The notes: generated by a model not told the origin, from the sequence alone. Positions 40,934 through 50,095 are shown, counted from the first letter of the stretch. The stretch is DNA of 64,000 nucleotides from Draconibacterium mangrovi_A (GCF_037646455.1 NZ_JBBIXN010000002.1:682001-746000), one strand, 5' to 3'. Made by a program: numbers and translations.

Positions 40934-42895
40934 CTATCTTATCGCCTCTGCGATGCGGGGTTTTAGTTCGGTAAATTTCTTGAGTAGTTTAATGTCTTTA
41001 AACATCAGTTTAAATTTAAAACGGGCTTTCTGCGGAATAGCGTCAATATAATAAGCCAGTTGAATGTGCATGGCCGGAAAAATCAAACTTTCGTTTTTGG
41101 TACTCAAATTAAGTCCCAGGCGGGTGTAACGGTCCCATTTATTATCCTCGTAAATGGCCTGGTTTATCCAGCCAAAGTCGACAAAAGGATCTACCGAAAA
41201 GCGAAATCCCCAAAGGTTATAATTGGTATAAAAAATAGGGTGATAATTCACTGCAAAATTCTGGTTGCCGTAAAATCCGTCGCGGCTGTCGCGTGCCATC
41301 AAATAGTCGGTATATAACACGGGGATCAGGTAGCGTGGATTGTACACCGCATTAAACGTAACCTGAAACAGGTTTCGTAATTCGAGGTTGCCCACCTTGG
41401 TAAGCGGGCTTGCATAAGCTAGTTTCAATACGTTAATCACATCTTCAAACTTTGATTTATAACGAAACATTCCGAAATCAGCTGAAGTTGAAAAAATTCC
41501 TGCGTTCTGAAAAAAGATTCCATAATTCAGGCGGGCACCTGCATAAGGCCGGTCGACAAATGAAGTGTGCTGCCACCCGCCTGTAATGCTCGCATTAATG
41601 CCGACCGGAATATCCTCAATGGGACCATACTGAACCAACTTGGTGGTTTTTATATAGGAAACTTGCTGAAACGACAGCGATGCAAGAAATGCCTGATTGT
41701 CGTGAAAAGGATAATTATTTTCGTAATCTATATCCGGGTGATCTGTGAATTTCTTATAATAGTAACGTCCGGCAATATTCAGAAAGGGGTGTTTGTTGTC
41801 GTATTGAAACAGAAAAGAATACCCCATCCACATATCAACCAGGTTCGCGCTGTACATATCGTTCCTATCAATCAGCGAATCCCTGACATTTCGCAACTTC
41901 CTAATCTTCTCAGTGATTTTCTCATAATGTAATTCGCCACCAAAGCGGGTGTATGTCGTAACAAATGGTTTAGAAAGCGTAACACCGAAATAATCCTTAT
42001 CCAGTCCGCGACTGTAACTGACCTCGCCATTAAAAAACGATCCTCCAATATTATCGACACCATAATAGGCACCATAGCCAAATTTTTCGTCAGTACTTCC
42101 GTCGAATTCAAAGATGGCGCCGAGATTGTGGCCCATTCCCAGAAAATTGCGACTGTAAGGTTCTATTTCAAATGCATTGTAATCATTAATTTTTCCGCCA
42201 ATACCAATCGGATACCGGTCTTTCACCACCACCAGAACAGTAATCGAATCCATCGAGTTTTCTACCGGCATTACTTGAATTCTTGCATCTTCGATATAGG
42301 AAAGATCGCGCAATAACCTTTCGTTATCGGAAAAAATACGTGGATTCAGCAGGTCGTTTTCCCTGAATTTCAGGTTATTCTTCACCACCCGTTCCCTGGT
42401 AGGTTGATAGGTGGAATTCAAAAAGCGCCCCACCCCTGTTGTTTTTACATTGGCGGTATCAAAAACATTTCCATCCAAAACGGCGACCCGCTCGATCTGT
42501 ATGGATTTTACCACACGATTCTGGTAAATGCTGTAGTAGTTATCTGCCGGGTTAAATTCTTCCGGCAAATTATCCTTCGAATCATAAATCTCTCCCATCA
42601 GGATACGACCGTATTTGGCATTCAGTCGTCTGGCCGACTCTACTTTGTGCGGTTTCCGTTTGTAATAAGAAGGTTTGCGGACCAGAAAATTTTTGATCAC
42701 TTCGAATTCTGTCCCTTTTTCTATTATGATCATTGAATCGTTCACGCCAAAGTACGATGTATCGGGAAGTACCAGTATCTGGTCGAAGCGAATAATGACC
42801 GTATCAGGTTCCTGCGCTTTTAAGCCAAAACCAAGAAGCAAAAAGGTAAGAATCAGGAGGTACCGGTGTCTACAATTTCGCATTGAATGGACCAT
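40934..42895 (-). CDS. BamA/TamA-type outer membrane beta-barrel protein with POTRA-like domains
   Basis: About 653 aa from the ATG at 42895 (MVHSMRNCRHRYLLILTFLL, then LGFGLKAQ, a signal peptide ending at the AQ). A start at 43024 gives a non-secretory leader. The N-terminal portion has POTRA-like strands (VVKSIQIERVAVLDGNVFDT, RENDLLNPRIFSDNERLLRD, YIEDARIQVMPVENSMDSIT), then a barrel of aromatic strands (YDNKHPFLNIAGRYYYKKF, RDSRDGFYGNQNFAVNYHPI). It is not the essential BamA, since the usual RGF/RGY loop sequence is not clear. Most likely an Omp85-superfamily protein that inserts or exports outer membrane proteins or lipids. Single gene, convergent with eno. Confidence 0.75.
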   Translation of the reverse strand: MVHSMRNCRHRYLLILTFLLLGFGLKAQEPDTVIIRFDQILVLPDTSYFGVNDSMIIIEKGTEFEVIKNFLVRKPSYYKRKPHKVESARRLNAKYGRILMGEIYDSKDNLPEEFNPADNYYSIYQNRVVKSIQIERVAVLDGNVFDTANVKTTGVGRFLNSTYQPTRERVVKNNLKFRENDLLNPRIFSDNERLLRDLSYIEDARIQVMPVENSMDSITVLVVVKDRYPIGIGGKINDYNAFEIEPYSRNFLGMGHNLGAIFEFDGSTDEKFGYGAYYGVDNIGGSFFNGEVSYSRGLDKDYFGVTLSKPFVTTYTRFGGELHYEKITEKIRKLRNVRDSLIDRNDMYSANLVDMWMGYSFLFQYDNKHPFLNIAGRYYYKKFTDHPDIDYENNYPFHDNQAFLASLSFQQVSYIKTTKLVQYGPIEDIPVGINASITGGWQHTSFVDRPYAGARLNYGIFFQNAGIFSTSADFGMFRYKSKFEDVINVLKLAYASPLTKVGNLELRNLFQVTFNAVYNPRYLIPVLYTDYLMARDSRDGFYGNQNFAVNYHPIFYTNYNLWGFRFSVDPFVDFGWINQAIYEDNKWDRYTRLGLNLSTKNESLIFPAMHIQLAYYIDAIPQKARFKFKLMFKDIKLLKKFTELKPRIAEAIR

Positions 42896-43067
42896 ATAGT
42901 TCGAATCGGGTGAACAGTATAAAGATAAGAAATAATAAAACACTGTTTTTTTTCGATTCTCCCCTTTTCTGGTAATTTTTAAGCGTGTTGAAACCTCCGA
43001 TAATTCGTGAACAAATCCTCGCACTTATTTGCTTTTATTACAGCGAATAAAAATAAAATTAAAGAGT

Positions 43068-43262
43068 ATGCTCAAGAAATCAGGTCTGTTTATTTTACTG
43101 CTCGTCTTTTCCACTTTATTGTTTGCCCAGGCACCCGGAGGTGTTCCGTATGGCGATCCGGAACCAGTGGAATGGGACCTGTTTAACGTTATTCTTCTGA
43201 TCGGCATACCTGTTTTGATTTTGGTGGTATATTTTTGGCGCAAACGAAACAAAAAGAAATAA
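43068..43262 (+). CDS. Small exported single-span membrane protein, 64 aa
   Basis: Starts at the ATG at 43068 (MLKKSGLFILLLVFSTLLFA), a Sec signal peptide, followed by a Pro-Gly-rich linker (QAPGGVPYGDPEPVEWD) and a transmembrane helix (LFNVILLIGIPVLILVVYFW) ending in the basic tail RKRNKKK. This layout (signal, short periplasmic linker, one helix, basic cytoplasmic tail) recurs in small Bacteroidota proteins of unknown function. A longer frame from 43029 would spoil the signal peptide. Confidence 0.72.
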   Translation: MLKKSGLFILLLVFSTLLFAQAPGGVPYGDPEPVEWDLFNVILLIGIPVLILVVYFWRKRNKKK

Positions 43263-43318
43263 TCCTTTCTTTTTAGCTCCCATTGTCCAAATTAGCTAAA
43301 ATTGGTGCAAATAAAGTA

Positions 43319-43348
43319 TTGACACAAAAAATTTAAACCCTATTTTTA
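43319..43348 (+). promoter_or_regulatory. Bacteroidota-type promoter of the PDZ protease gene
   Basis: TTG (43319-43321), 19-nt spacer, then TATTTTTA (43341-43348), one mismatch from TAnnTTTG, 32 nt before the ATG at 43380. Confidence 0.5.
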
Positions 43349-43379
43349 CAGTAAACGAACTATTCCAAATTATTGTAAA

Positions 43380-44408
43380 ATGAACAAATTTCTCGCAATC
43401 CTTTTGCTCAGCGTAATATTGTGGCAAGCAAACGCACAAACTTTCGCCGATTTAGTCGACGAAGTAAAACCATCCGTAGTTAAAATACACGTACTCGAAA
43501 AAAAGAATCCGGGTATTGGTAATCCAACCACGCAAACCTCGGCCCAGGGATTTGGGTCCGGAGTGTTGGTGGGCAAACGAAACAGCTATATTCTAACCGC
43601 TGCACACGTTGTTGCCAATGCCTCAAAAATTCAGGTTGAATTTGCCGACGGCTCAATGTTAAACGCTACCAACCGCCGGTTAGACAAAACTGCTGATGTG
43701 GCACTTATAGAATTGGAAAGGCCTGCAAGCAATTTCCAGGCAGCTAAAATAGGTGACTCAGACAAGGTGCGTGTGGGCGAAGATATTTTTATTATCGGTA
43801 ATCCGCTCGGGCTGTCCTTCTCCGTTTCGAAAGGAATCATCAGTGGCAAACATACTGAAATGCATACAACCATTAAAGGTAAGACCCAGGAATTTTTCCA
43901 GACTGATGCATCGATCAACAAAGGCAATAGTGGCGGCCCGATGTTCAACATGCAGGGAGAAGTAATTGGGATAGTGAGTTCGATATTGACGTTTTCGGGC
44001 GGTTTTGAAGGACTGGGATTTGCTGCCACATCAAACATTGCCGTAGAAATTCTCACCCAGCAGGGCCGCATTTGGTTTGGCACCGATATACTCCCAATGG
44101 GTCCCGAATTATGCAAAATTTTTAATGTGCCACAGGAAGGTGCGTTAATGGTGCAGAATGTAGTGGATAATTCTCCGGCCTATTTTATGGGCTTAAAGGG
44201 CGGTTATGTTTCAATGAAAATTGGAGAAATGGAATTCTTAGCAGGGGGCGATGTAATCCTTCAGTTTGATGATATTTTGTTAAACTCGAACGAGAACATT
44301 GAGCATTTTTACGAATACATGAACAACCTCGAGAAGGGACAGGAATATCAGGTTAAAATACTTCGGAATGGTGAAACAAAAACACTGCGCTGGCGAATGA
44401 CGCAATAA
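43380..44408 (+). CDS. Trypsin-like serine protease with PDZ domain (HtrA-related), exported
   Basis: A 342-aa periplasmic protease. Signal peptide at 1-20 (MNKFLAILLLSVILWQANAQ). The catalytic triad is visible: His76 in LTAAHVV, Asp106 in KTADVALI and Ser184 in GNSGGPMF. A PDZ-like domain follows from about 225 (PQEGALMVQNVVDNSPAYFM, then LLNSNENIEHFYEYMNNLEK and VKILRNGETK). Length is less than DegP because only one PDZ domain is present, so it is DegS-like or S1C-type. Likely handles damaged or misfolded envelope proteins. It lies 10 nt upstream of a BamA-fold protein gene, probably in one operon. Confidence 0.85.
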   Translation: MNKFLAILLLSVILWQANAQTFADLVDEVKPSVVKIHVLEKKNPGIGNPTTQTSAQGFGSGVLVGKRNSYILTAAHVVANASKIQVEFADGSMLNATNRRLDKTADVALIELERPASNFQAAKIGDSDKVRVGEDIFIIGNPLGLSFSVSKGIISGKHTEMHTTIKGKTQEFFQTDASINKGNSGGPMFNMQGEVIGIVSSILTFSGGFEGLGFAATSNIAVEILTQQGRIWFGTDILPMGPELCKIFNVPQEGALMVQNVVDNSPAYFMGLKGGYVSMKIGEMEFLAGGDVILQFDDILLNSNENIEHFYEYMNNLEKGQEYQVKILRNGETKTLRWRMTQ

Positions 44409-44418
44409 ACCGGAAACC

Positions 44419-45492
44419 ATGAAATTAAAATTACTCCTGACATTATTCACATTTCTCATTGGCATCCTGGCTTACGGTCAGGAACAGGATACGACCAAAA
44501 AGGTGAACCTGGCCGCCATTCCTTTTGTAAATTACAACAAAACACTGGGAACAACCTTTGGCGCAATGACCCAGGGCTTTTACAAAGTCAATAAAAATGA
44601 TACCATTTCACCCTCTTCGTCGTCGGGGATTATGGGATTGTATACAACCAACAAAAGTTACTTTGTTGCGGCATTTCAGCGTCTATTCCTCAACGAGGAC
44701 CGCTGGAGAATTCTGGCTGCCATTGGATTTGGCAATTTTAATTACCAGTACTGGCAGGACCTTCCACTGATCGGCGGCACTTTCATTGACTTTGGCACCG
44801 GGGCTAAATTTGCATTTGCGCGTGTTGAACGAAAGATTTATAAAGAACTGTATGGTGGAGTGAGTGGAGTATTTTCAAAAACTATAACCGATTTTGATAT
44901 GCCTGACTTTGTTCCCGACAGTATCAGGACCGATACCCGAAATATGAATAATCTGGGTTTAATTTTGAACTATGATAAACGAGAGCATCAAATGAATCCC
45001 TACGGCGGATATAATATCGAGATTAAAAACGAATTCTACCGAACTTGGCTAAACAGCGGAAACAATTTCGAAAAGCTGGAATTAACTTACAACCACTATT
45101 ACAAGCTAAAGAACGAAAGAAATATTCTGGCGACAAGAATGAAGGCCATTATCGCAACAGGAGATGTACCTTTCCAGGGACAAAGCGTTGTGGGTCACGA
45201 CGATATACGCGGATATTCGAGCGGTAAATACCGCGACAACCAAGTATATGCCATTCAGGCCGAATACCGTTGGCGTTTTTACAAGCAATTCGGGGCAGTG
45301 GGTTTTGCCGGTGTGGCCTCTGCCGTTAATAATTTTGGCGATATTTTTAGTACCGAGGTACTTCCCGGCGCCGGTGTTGGGTTACGATATTTGATGATTA
45401 AGAAAGAACGCATTAACATAGGAATAGATGTAGCCAAAGGAAAAGACGACTGGGGCTTGTATTTCAGAATTGGTGAGTCGTTTGGCCGATAA
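44419..45492 (+). CDS. BamA/TamA-family surface antigen beta-barrel protein
   Basis: A 357-aa outer membrane protein: signal MKLKLLLTLFTFLIGILAYG, then strands such as NYNKTLGTTFGAMTQGFY and, near 265-285, GHDDIRGYSSGKYRDNQVYA, the RGY-type motif of the Omp85 barrel, followed by IQAEYRWRFYKQFGAVGF and PGAGVGLRYLMIKKERINIG. There are no POTRA domains, so it is a barrel-only Omp85 relative. Translated 10 nt after the PDZ protease, suggesting quality control and assembly work together. Confidence 0.8.
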   Translation: MKLKLLLTLFTFLIGILAYGQEQDTTKKVNLAAIPFVNYNKTLGTTFGAMTQGFYKVNKNDTISPSSSSGIMGLYTTNKSYFVAAFQRLFLNEDRWRILAAIGFGNFNYQYWQDLPLIGGTFIDFGTGAKFAFARVERKIYKELYGGVSGVFSKTITDFDMPDFVPDSIRTDTRNMNNLGLILNYDKREHQMNPYGGYNIEIKNEFYRTWLNSGNNFEKLELTYNHYYKLKNERNILATRMKAIIATGDVPFQGQSVVGHDDIRGYSSGKYRDNQVYAIQAEYRWRFYKQFGAVGFAGVASAVNNFGDIFSTEVLPGAGVGLRYLMIKKERINIGIDVAKGKDDWGLYFRIGESFGR

Positions 45493-45506
45493 TTATAACA
45501 ACGAAA

Positions 45507-45535
45507 AAGAGGCTGCCAATTAACGACAGCCTCTT
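45507..45535. terminator. Bidirectional terminator between convergent genes
   Basis: Nine-base-pair inverted repeat AAGAGGCTG / CAGCCTCTT (45507-45515 with 45527-45535). An A-run just before the left arm (45504-45508) becomes a T-run for minus-strand transcription, so it best ends the small gene at 45554-45727, and may also stop transcripts from the plus side. Confidence 0.7.
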
Positions 45536-45553
45536 GTGAATTCATTCAATTCT

Positions 45554-45727
45554 TTACTTAGGTTCCCAAAAGCAACGTTTGGGTGAAACGATTTTTTCCT
45601 CGCTCTTCAACACCTTCATCGCTTTATCTACCTCTTTTTTATCCAACCCGGCAGCTTCGGCAATTTCGCCGGCCTTCATAGGTTTTCCCGCAGCCTGCAT
45701 GGCCGCCAGCACTTTTTCCTTACTCAT
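45554..45727 (-). CDS. Small winged-helix-like protein, 57 aa
   Basis: Open frame of 57 aa: MSKEKVLAAMQAAGKPMKAG, then EIAEAAGLDKKEVDKAMKVL, then KSEEKIVSPKRCFWEPK. The pattern (VLxAMxxAGKPxKxGEIAEAxGLDKKEVxKAMxxLKxEGxIxSPKRCxWEP) is a short winged-helix-like module known in Bacteroidales as a small putative transcriptional regulator or DNA-binding protein. It lies 20 nt downstream of sodB on the same strand, so it may be read through from it. Confidence 0.75.
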   Translation of the reverse strand: MSKEKVLAAMQAAGKPMKAGEIAEAAGLDKKEVDKAMKVLKSEEKIVSPKRCFWEPK

Positions 45728-45747
45728 GATTTTATCGTTTTAAACAA

Positions 45748-46326
45748 TTAGGCAAACCGCTCCGACACTACTTTCCAGTCCACAATTTTCCAGAAATCCT
45801 CGATGTATTTCGGACGTGCATTTTGTTTGTCGAGGTAGTAAGCATGTTCCCAAACATCGCAGGTAAGTATCGGTTTCATGCCATCACGCATTGGATTTCC
45901 GGCGTTACTCGTTTGTACAATTTCAAGATCGTTACTTTTGTTAACAACCAACCAGGCCCACCCTGAACCAAACAAAGTTGCGGCTGCTTTCGTGAACGCT
46001 TCCTTAAAAGCTTCGAACGAACCATATTTCGACTCAATCGCTGCTTTCAGCTCGTCTTTGGGTTCGTGGCATCCATCGGGATTAAACTGCATAAAATAAA
46101 ACGTGTGGTTCCACACCTGGGCTCCGTTGTTAAAAATTCCACCGTCAGCCTTCTTAATAATATCTTCGAGGCTGGCATTTTCGAATTCTGTGCCACTCAC
46201 CAGGGTATTCACATTATTTACATAAGCCTGATGGTGTTTTCCGTAGTGAAAATTAATTGTTTTCTCACTTATCACTGGTTCCAATGCATCGTTGGCATAC
46301 GGAAGTTTTGGTAAACTAAAAGCCAT
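45748..46326 (-). CDS. sodB: Superoxide dismutase, Fe-type
   Basis: A 192-aa iron (possibly cambialistic) superoxide dismutase. Metal ligands: His in HYGKHHQAYVNN, His in AQVWNHTFYF, Asp and His in CDVWEHAYYLD. The Gln in GAQVWNH is the position typical of iron-dependent enzymes, so Fe is favoured over Mn. Length and the FGSGWAWLVV segment are normal. Cytosolic, no signal. It is preceded by a near-consensus promoter and followed by the small winged-helix-like gene. Confidence 0.95.
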   Translation of the reverse strand: MAFSLPKLPYANDALEPVISEKTINFHYGKHHQAYVNNVNTLVSGTEFENASLEDIIKKADGGIFNNGAQVWNHTFYFMQFNPDGCHEPKDELKAAIESKYGSFEAFKEAFTKAAATLFGSGWAWLVVNKSNDLEIVQTSNAGNPMRDGMKPILTCDVWEHAYYLDKQNARPKYIEDFWKIVDWKVVSERFA

Positions 46327-46378
46327 AATAATGAATTTAAAGATTAAAGATTTCTTTTTGGTTTTTTTGTAGCAATAA

Positions 46379-46409
46379 CGAAGTTACGCCAAAAAGGATT
46401 GATGTCAAA
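46379..46409 (-). promoter_or_regulatory. Bacteroidota-type promoter of sodB
   Basis: On the minus strand: TTTG (46409-46406), 19-nt spacer, TAACTTCG (46386-46379), close to TAnnTTTG. The element ends 52 nt before the sodB start. Confidence 0.5.
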
Positions 46410-46491
46410 ACCAATTTGGAAGGAGTTTAAATAAAATCCGAAAGCAGAATTAAGGCGCTAGAATAAAATTCAAGTATCAGCCAGACAGCCA

Positions 46492-47046
46492 TCAATTCTC
46501 AGTCGTAAACTTCTCGGGATGTTTGCCAACAATACCTTTTTCCCGGTAATAGGCTTTCATTCGTTTGATATCGGCATTGGCGTCTTCGGTAATTTCAAAG
46601 CGTTCGCCGGTAGTAATAATTTTTCTTCCCCAGTCGAAACTGCCCAAATACACCGGAATGCCAGTTTCACGGGCAATAATATGGAAACCGGCTTTCCATT
46701 TTTTAGTTAATTTTCTGGTCCCTTCAGGAGTAAGCGCCAGATGAACCTGGTCTTTTTCATTGATGTGCTGAATGGTTTGTCGGATGACATTGGCGCCCCG
46801 CGAACGATCGATGGGCAGTCCCCCCATTTTTTTGATGAAATAGCCCAGCGGCCAAAAGAAAAATTCTTTTTTTATGAGCACGTTGGCCGTTCTCCCATCC
46901 GATGCGTAATACAACCACGAAATCATGAAATCCCAGGCGCTTGTGTGAGGTACACCAATAATTATACATTTATCAACCTGGGGGATATCTTCGTAAACCG
47001 GTGTCCATCCCAGCAATCGCAACATTAATTTGGCAAATCCTTTCAT
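46492..47046 (-). CDS. PlsC-like 1-acyl-glycerol-3-phosphate acyltransferase
   Basis: A 184-aa lysophospholipid acyltransferase-superfamily protein. The HX4D box is HTSAWD (His34, Asp39) and the second box is PEGTR in HLALTPEGTRKLTKKW. A middle stretch (KKEFFFWPLGYFIKKMGGLP, then IDRSRG) fits the glycerol-acyltransferase core. It is shorter than classic PlsC and lacks the N-terminal helix pair, a form common in Bacteroidota. Membrane-associated acyl transfer to a lysophospholipid or aminolipid is inferred; exact substrate is unknown. Confidence 0.78.
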   Translation of the reverse strand: MKGFAKLMLRLLGWTPVYEDIPQVDKCIIIGVPHTSAWDFMISWLYYASDGRTANVLIKKEFFFWPLGYFIKKMGGLPIDRSRGANVIRQTIQHINEKDQVHLALTPEGTRKLTKKWKAGFHIIARETGIPVYLGSFDWGRKIITTGERFEITEDANADIKRMKAYYREKGIVGKHPEKFTTEN

Positions 47047-47101
47047 ATTTTTAGTTCAGTTTAATCAATTGGAGATTCAATAACTCGTCAATTCTCGATG
47101 C

Positions 47102-47770
47102 CTAATGGACACCGATTGTTTTAAGGTCAAAATTAGTAGCTTTTGCATATTTCGTGAGCAAGTCAACAGCGAATTTTGTTGCATCGTCCAATTGCCCCTG
47201 CGATCCGTAATCGATAATGATCATCAGAAAACGCTTTGTTTCCAAGCTAACACTGGTGCGCACCGAATCGCTGGTTGGAGTTCCAAAAGCCCCATCAGCA
47301 TCTCTAAAAACAGGCATCGATTCTATGTTCAGTTCTCCCCGCCCGATGCCGGAATACGGTTCATCTTTTTGGCCGATCCCACAAACAATATCTCCGTTAA
47401 TTTTATCGGCATCGTATCCGCCAATCGAAAATCCCGATGTAATTGAAACCAGATTCAAAGCATCCACCACATTATTCACCTGGTAGATTTCGTTCCTTTT
47501 CACTACTCTTCGGAGCAAGGCCTCGGCAGAAAGACGGTAACGTGCCGGATCTTTTCCACAGGCTTTGTAGGCTTTTCGCGATGCAGAAATCGCCGGTAAT
47601 TTGCTGATATCTTCCACTTTGAGGGTCTCATTCAGTTCCGAGATCTTTTGTTCGATCTTTTCCCAGAGCTGCTCCTTTTTCTCTTCCACCTCAACGTCGC
47701 ATTCTATACACGACAAATTCAGTTCAGGCACTTTTTGCTTTAAATTCTCTGAGATTTCAATTTTTTGCAT
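47102..47770 (-). CDS. B3/B4 tRNA-binding domain protein
   Basis: A 222-aa stand-alone protein similar to the B3/B4 editing domain of phenylalanyl-tRNA synthetase beta: RKAYKACGKDPARYRLSAEA, LLRRVVKRNEIYQVNNVVDA, LVSITSGFSIGGYDADKI, FGTPTSDSVRTSVSLETKRF. Such single-domain proteins may bind or correct mis-acylated tRNA, but their job is unproven. The N-terminus (about 1-45) is helical and acidic. Single gene between PlsC-like and divergent hexosaminidase. Confidence 0.78.
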   Translation of the reverse strand: MQKIEISENLKQKVPELNLSCIECDVEVEEKKEQLWEKIEQKISELNETLKVEDISKLPAISASRKAYKACGKDPARYRLSAEALLRRVVKRNEIYQVNNVVDALNLVSITSGFSIGGYDADKINGDIVCGIGQKDEPYSGIGRGELNIESMPVFRDADGAFGTPTSDSVRTSVSLETKRFLMIIIDYGSQGQLDDATKFAVDLLTKYAKATNFDLKTIGVH

Positions 47771-47866
47771 GAACGACCATATTTAATTTTTCATCATTTC
47801 GAGCGAAACTTATGAAATTTTTACAAAACTCATTATTTTCGTACTATAAACATCAAAACTATTAAA

Positions 47867-49456
47867 ATGAATCGACTTATTTCTTTTATCGTTCTAATTA
47901 TTCTGGCCGTTCCGGCATTCGCACAGGAGCTTTCTATCATTCCCAAACCCGCAGAAATTTCGGCACAGGAAGGATGGTTCGAAATCAATAAAAACACGAC
48001 TTTAAAATTCGATGCAAACAACGAAGAAGTAGCACGAATTGCAGGCTTTATTAACGAGTATTTTGAAAATGTTTATGGTTTGCAACTTTCAACAAATGCT
48101 GACGGAAAGGCAGTGAATTTTAAAATTATTCATGCTCTTGACCTCGGCGATGAAGCGTACCTTCTAAAAGTGAGCAAAGATGGCATTGTGATCACCGCTT
48201 CAACTCCGGCAGGTTTATTTTATGGTATGCAATCGCTCAAGCAACTTTTACCGCTTGAAGCCGACGGGCAAAGCCTGAGCATTGCGTGTGTCGACATAAA
48301 AGACCAGCCTCGTTTTTCCTGGCGCGGAAATATGCTCGATGTGGGCCGGCATTATTTTCCGGTGAGTTTTATTAAAAAGTACATCGACATTCTGGCCATG
48401 TATAAAATCAATACATTCCACTGGCACCTGACCGAAGACCAGGGTTGGCGGATTGAGATCAAAAAATATCCGTTGCTGACAGAGATCTCGCACTGGCGCG
48501 ATGAAACAATGCTGGGTCATTACGGCAGCGGACAGGGAATGGATGGAATTGGCTACGGCGGTTTTTATACACAAGATCAATGCCGCGACATCGTTCGCTA
48601 TGCCGCTGAACGTTATATTACTGTTGTTCCGGAGATTGAAATGCCCGGGCATTCGAGTGCTGCACTGGCAGCCTATCCCAATTTGGGTTGTACCGGAGGA
48701 CCTTATAAAGTACAACAAACCTGGGGCGTTCATAAAGATGTTTACTGCGCCGGGAAAGACGAAACTTTTGAGTTTCTAAAAGATGTGCTGGATGAAGTAA
48801 TGGACATTTTCCCATCGGAATTTATTCATATTGGCGGCGATGAATGCCCGAAAGATGCTTGGAAAAAATGCGATGCCTGTCAAAAAAGAATTAAGGACAA
48901 CAACCTGGAAAATGAACACGAACTTCAAAGTTGGTTTATCACGCAAATCGATCACTACCTGAGCTCAAAAGGACGCAGACTGATTGGCTGGGATGAAATT
49001 CTGGAAGGCGGTCTTGCACCGGAAGCCACCGTGATGAGCTGGCGCGGTACAAAAGGAGGTATTGAAGCCGCCAAACAAAACCACGATGTGGTGATGAGTC
49101 CGAATTCGCACATGTACATCGATTACTATCAATCGAAAAACAAAGAGGATGAACCGCTCGCCATCGGTGGATTTCTAGCCGTTGAAAAAGTGTACAGTTA
49201 CGAGCCTCTGCCCGAAGAACTGAGCGAACTGGAAGCAAAACATATTTTAGGTGTTCAAACCAATCTTTGGACAGAATATGTGGCCACAACAAAAAAGGCA
49301 GAATACATGTTGCTGCCCCGCTTGCAGGCTGAGGCTGAAGTTGCCTGGACTCCGAAAGAAAAGAAAGACTTTGAGGATTTTTCAAAACGACTGGAAGTTG
49401 ATTACCTTCGCCTGAATAAAGCAGGCATAAATTATCGCGATCACCGAAAAAAATAG
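47867..49456 (+). CDS. GH20 beta-N-acetylhexosaminidase, exported
   Basis: A 529-aa glycoside hydrolase family 20 enzyme that removes terminal beta-GlcNAc/GalNAc. Signal at 1-20 (MNRLISFIVLIILAVPAFAQ). GH20b N-terminal domain to about 140, then the TIM barrel: FSWRGNMLDVGRHYFP, INTFHWHLTEDQGWRIEIKK, VVPEIEMPGHSSAALAAYP, and the catalytic pair Asp325-Glu326 in HIGGDECPKDAWKKC. It ends with LLPRLQAEAEVAWTPKEKKD, a GH20 ending. No neighbouring carbohydrate-uptake genes, so it may act alone on chitin or peptidoglycan-type amino sugars. Confidence 0.92.
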   Translation: MNRLISFIVLIILAVPAFAQELSIIPKPAEISAQEGWFEINKNTTLKFDANNEEVARIAGFINEYFENVYGLQLSTNADGKAVNFKIIHALDLGDEAYLLKVSKDGIVITASTPAGLFYGMQSLKQLLPLEADGQSLSIACVDIKDQPRFSWRGNMLDVGRHYFPVSFIKKYIDILAMYKINTFHWHLTEDQGWRIEIKKYPLLTEISHWRDETMLGHYGSGQGMDGIGYGGFYTQDQCRDIVRYAAERYITVVPEIEMPGHSSAALAAYPNLGCTGGPYKVQQTWGVHKDVYCAGKDETFEFLKDVLDEVMDIFPSEFIHIGGDECPKDAWKKCDACQKRIKDNNLENEHELQSWFITQIDHYLSSKGRRLIGWDEILEGGLAPEATVMSWRGTKGGIEAAKQNHDVVMSPNSHMYIDYYQSKNKEDEPLAIGGFLAVEKVYSYEPLPEELSELEAKHILGVQTNLWTEYVATTKKAEYMLLPRLQAEAEVAWTPKEKKDFEDFSKRLEVDYLRLNKAGINYRDHRKK

Positions 49457-49553
49457 AAGTGATCTTTCATTATGACATTTTTTCGGCTTAATTTTAGGTA
49501 GAATTGTTAAGCAGTCGGCCATTGGCCAATGTTAAAATATAAAAGTAATAATC

Positions 49554-50075
49554 ATGAAACATATACTGATATTAAGTTTGTTCCTGTTTTCATCGGTTTT
49601 GATGCAAGCGCAGGACACTAAAATGAGCAGAAAAGAGCGTAAGGCAGCACAGAAGGCTGAGCAGATTGAAAAAACAAAAGCGCTGATTAAAGCTGAAGCA
49701 TGGCAGTTCAGCGCCACGCAGATGCTTCCCGCAAAAGGAAGAAGCAGATCTCTAACTACTTCTTACAGTGTCATTTTAAAGGACAAAAAGGTGGATTCAT
49801 ACCTCCCCTACTTTGGCGAAGCTTACCAGGCAGATTATGGTTCAAGAGAATCGCCCTTGCAATTTGTATCCGACATCACTGAATATTCTATCGAAGATTG
49901 GAAAAAAGGAGGCTGGATTGTCAAGTTCAGAGCTAAAAACAAAAACGATGTGATTAATTTTACATTCACGATTGCGGAAACAGGTTCGTCATCACTGAAT
50001 GTGATCAGTACCAACCGTCAATCCATTTCTTATTACGGTGATCTTGAGGAGATTCCAGAAAAAGAAGAACAATAG
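49554..50075 (+). CDS. DUF4251 exported protein
   Basis: A 173-aa protein with a signal peptide (MKHILILSLFLFSSVLMQAQ) and a basic coiled stretch (MSRKERKAAQKAEQIEKTKA). The rest follows the DUF4251 family: FSATQMLPAKGRSRSLTTSY, VILKDKKVDSYLPYFGEAYQ, YSIEDWKKGGWIVKFRAKN and NVISTNRQSISYYG. Probably a periplasmic or outer-membrane-associated protein; no function is known. Confidence 0.85.
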   Translation: MKHILILSLFLFSSVLMQAQDTKMSRKERKAAQKAEQIEKTKALIKAEAWQFSATQMLPAKGRSRSLTTSYSVILKDKKVDSYLPYFGEAYQADYGSRESPLQFVSDITEYSIEDWKKGGWIVKFRAKNKNDVINFTFTIAETGSSSLNVISTNRQSISYYGDLEEIPEKEEQ

Positions 50076-50095
50076 AATTTACCGAACGTAAAAAG

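Noticed and set aside
43025..43252. 75-codon minus-strand frame
   Set aside because: Opposite to the small signal-peptide/transmembrane protein, which has a far more natural composition.
43631..44116. 161-codon minus-strand frame
   Set aside because: Antisense within the PDZ protease, which has an intact catalytic triad.
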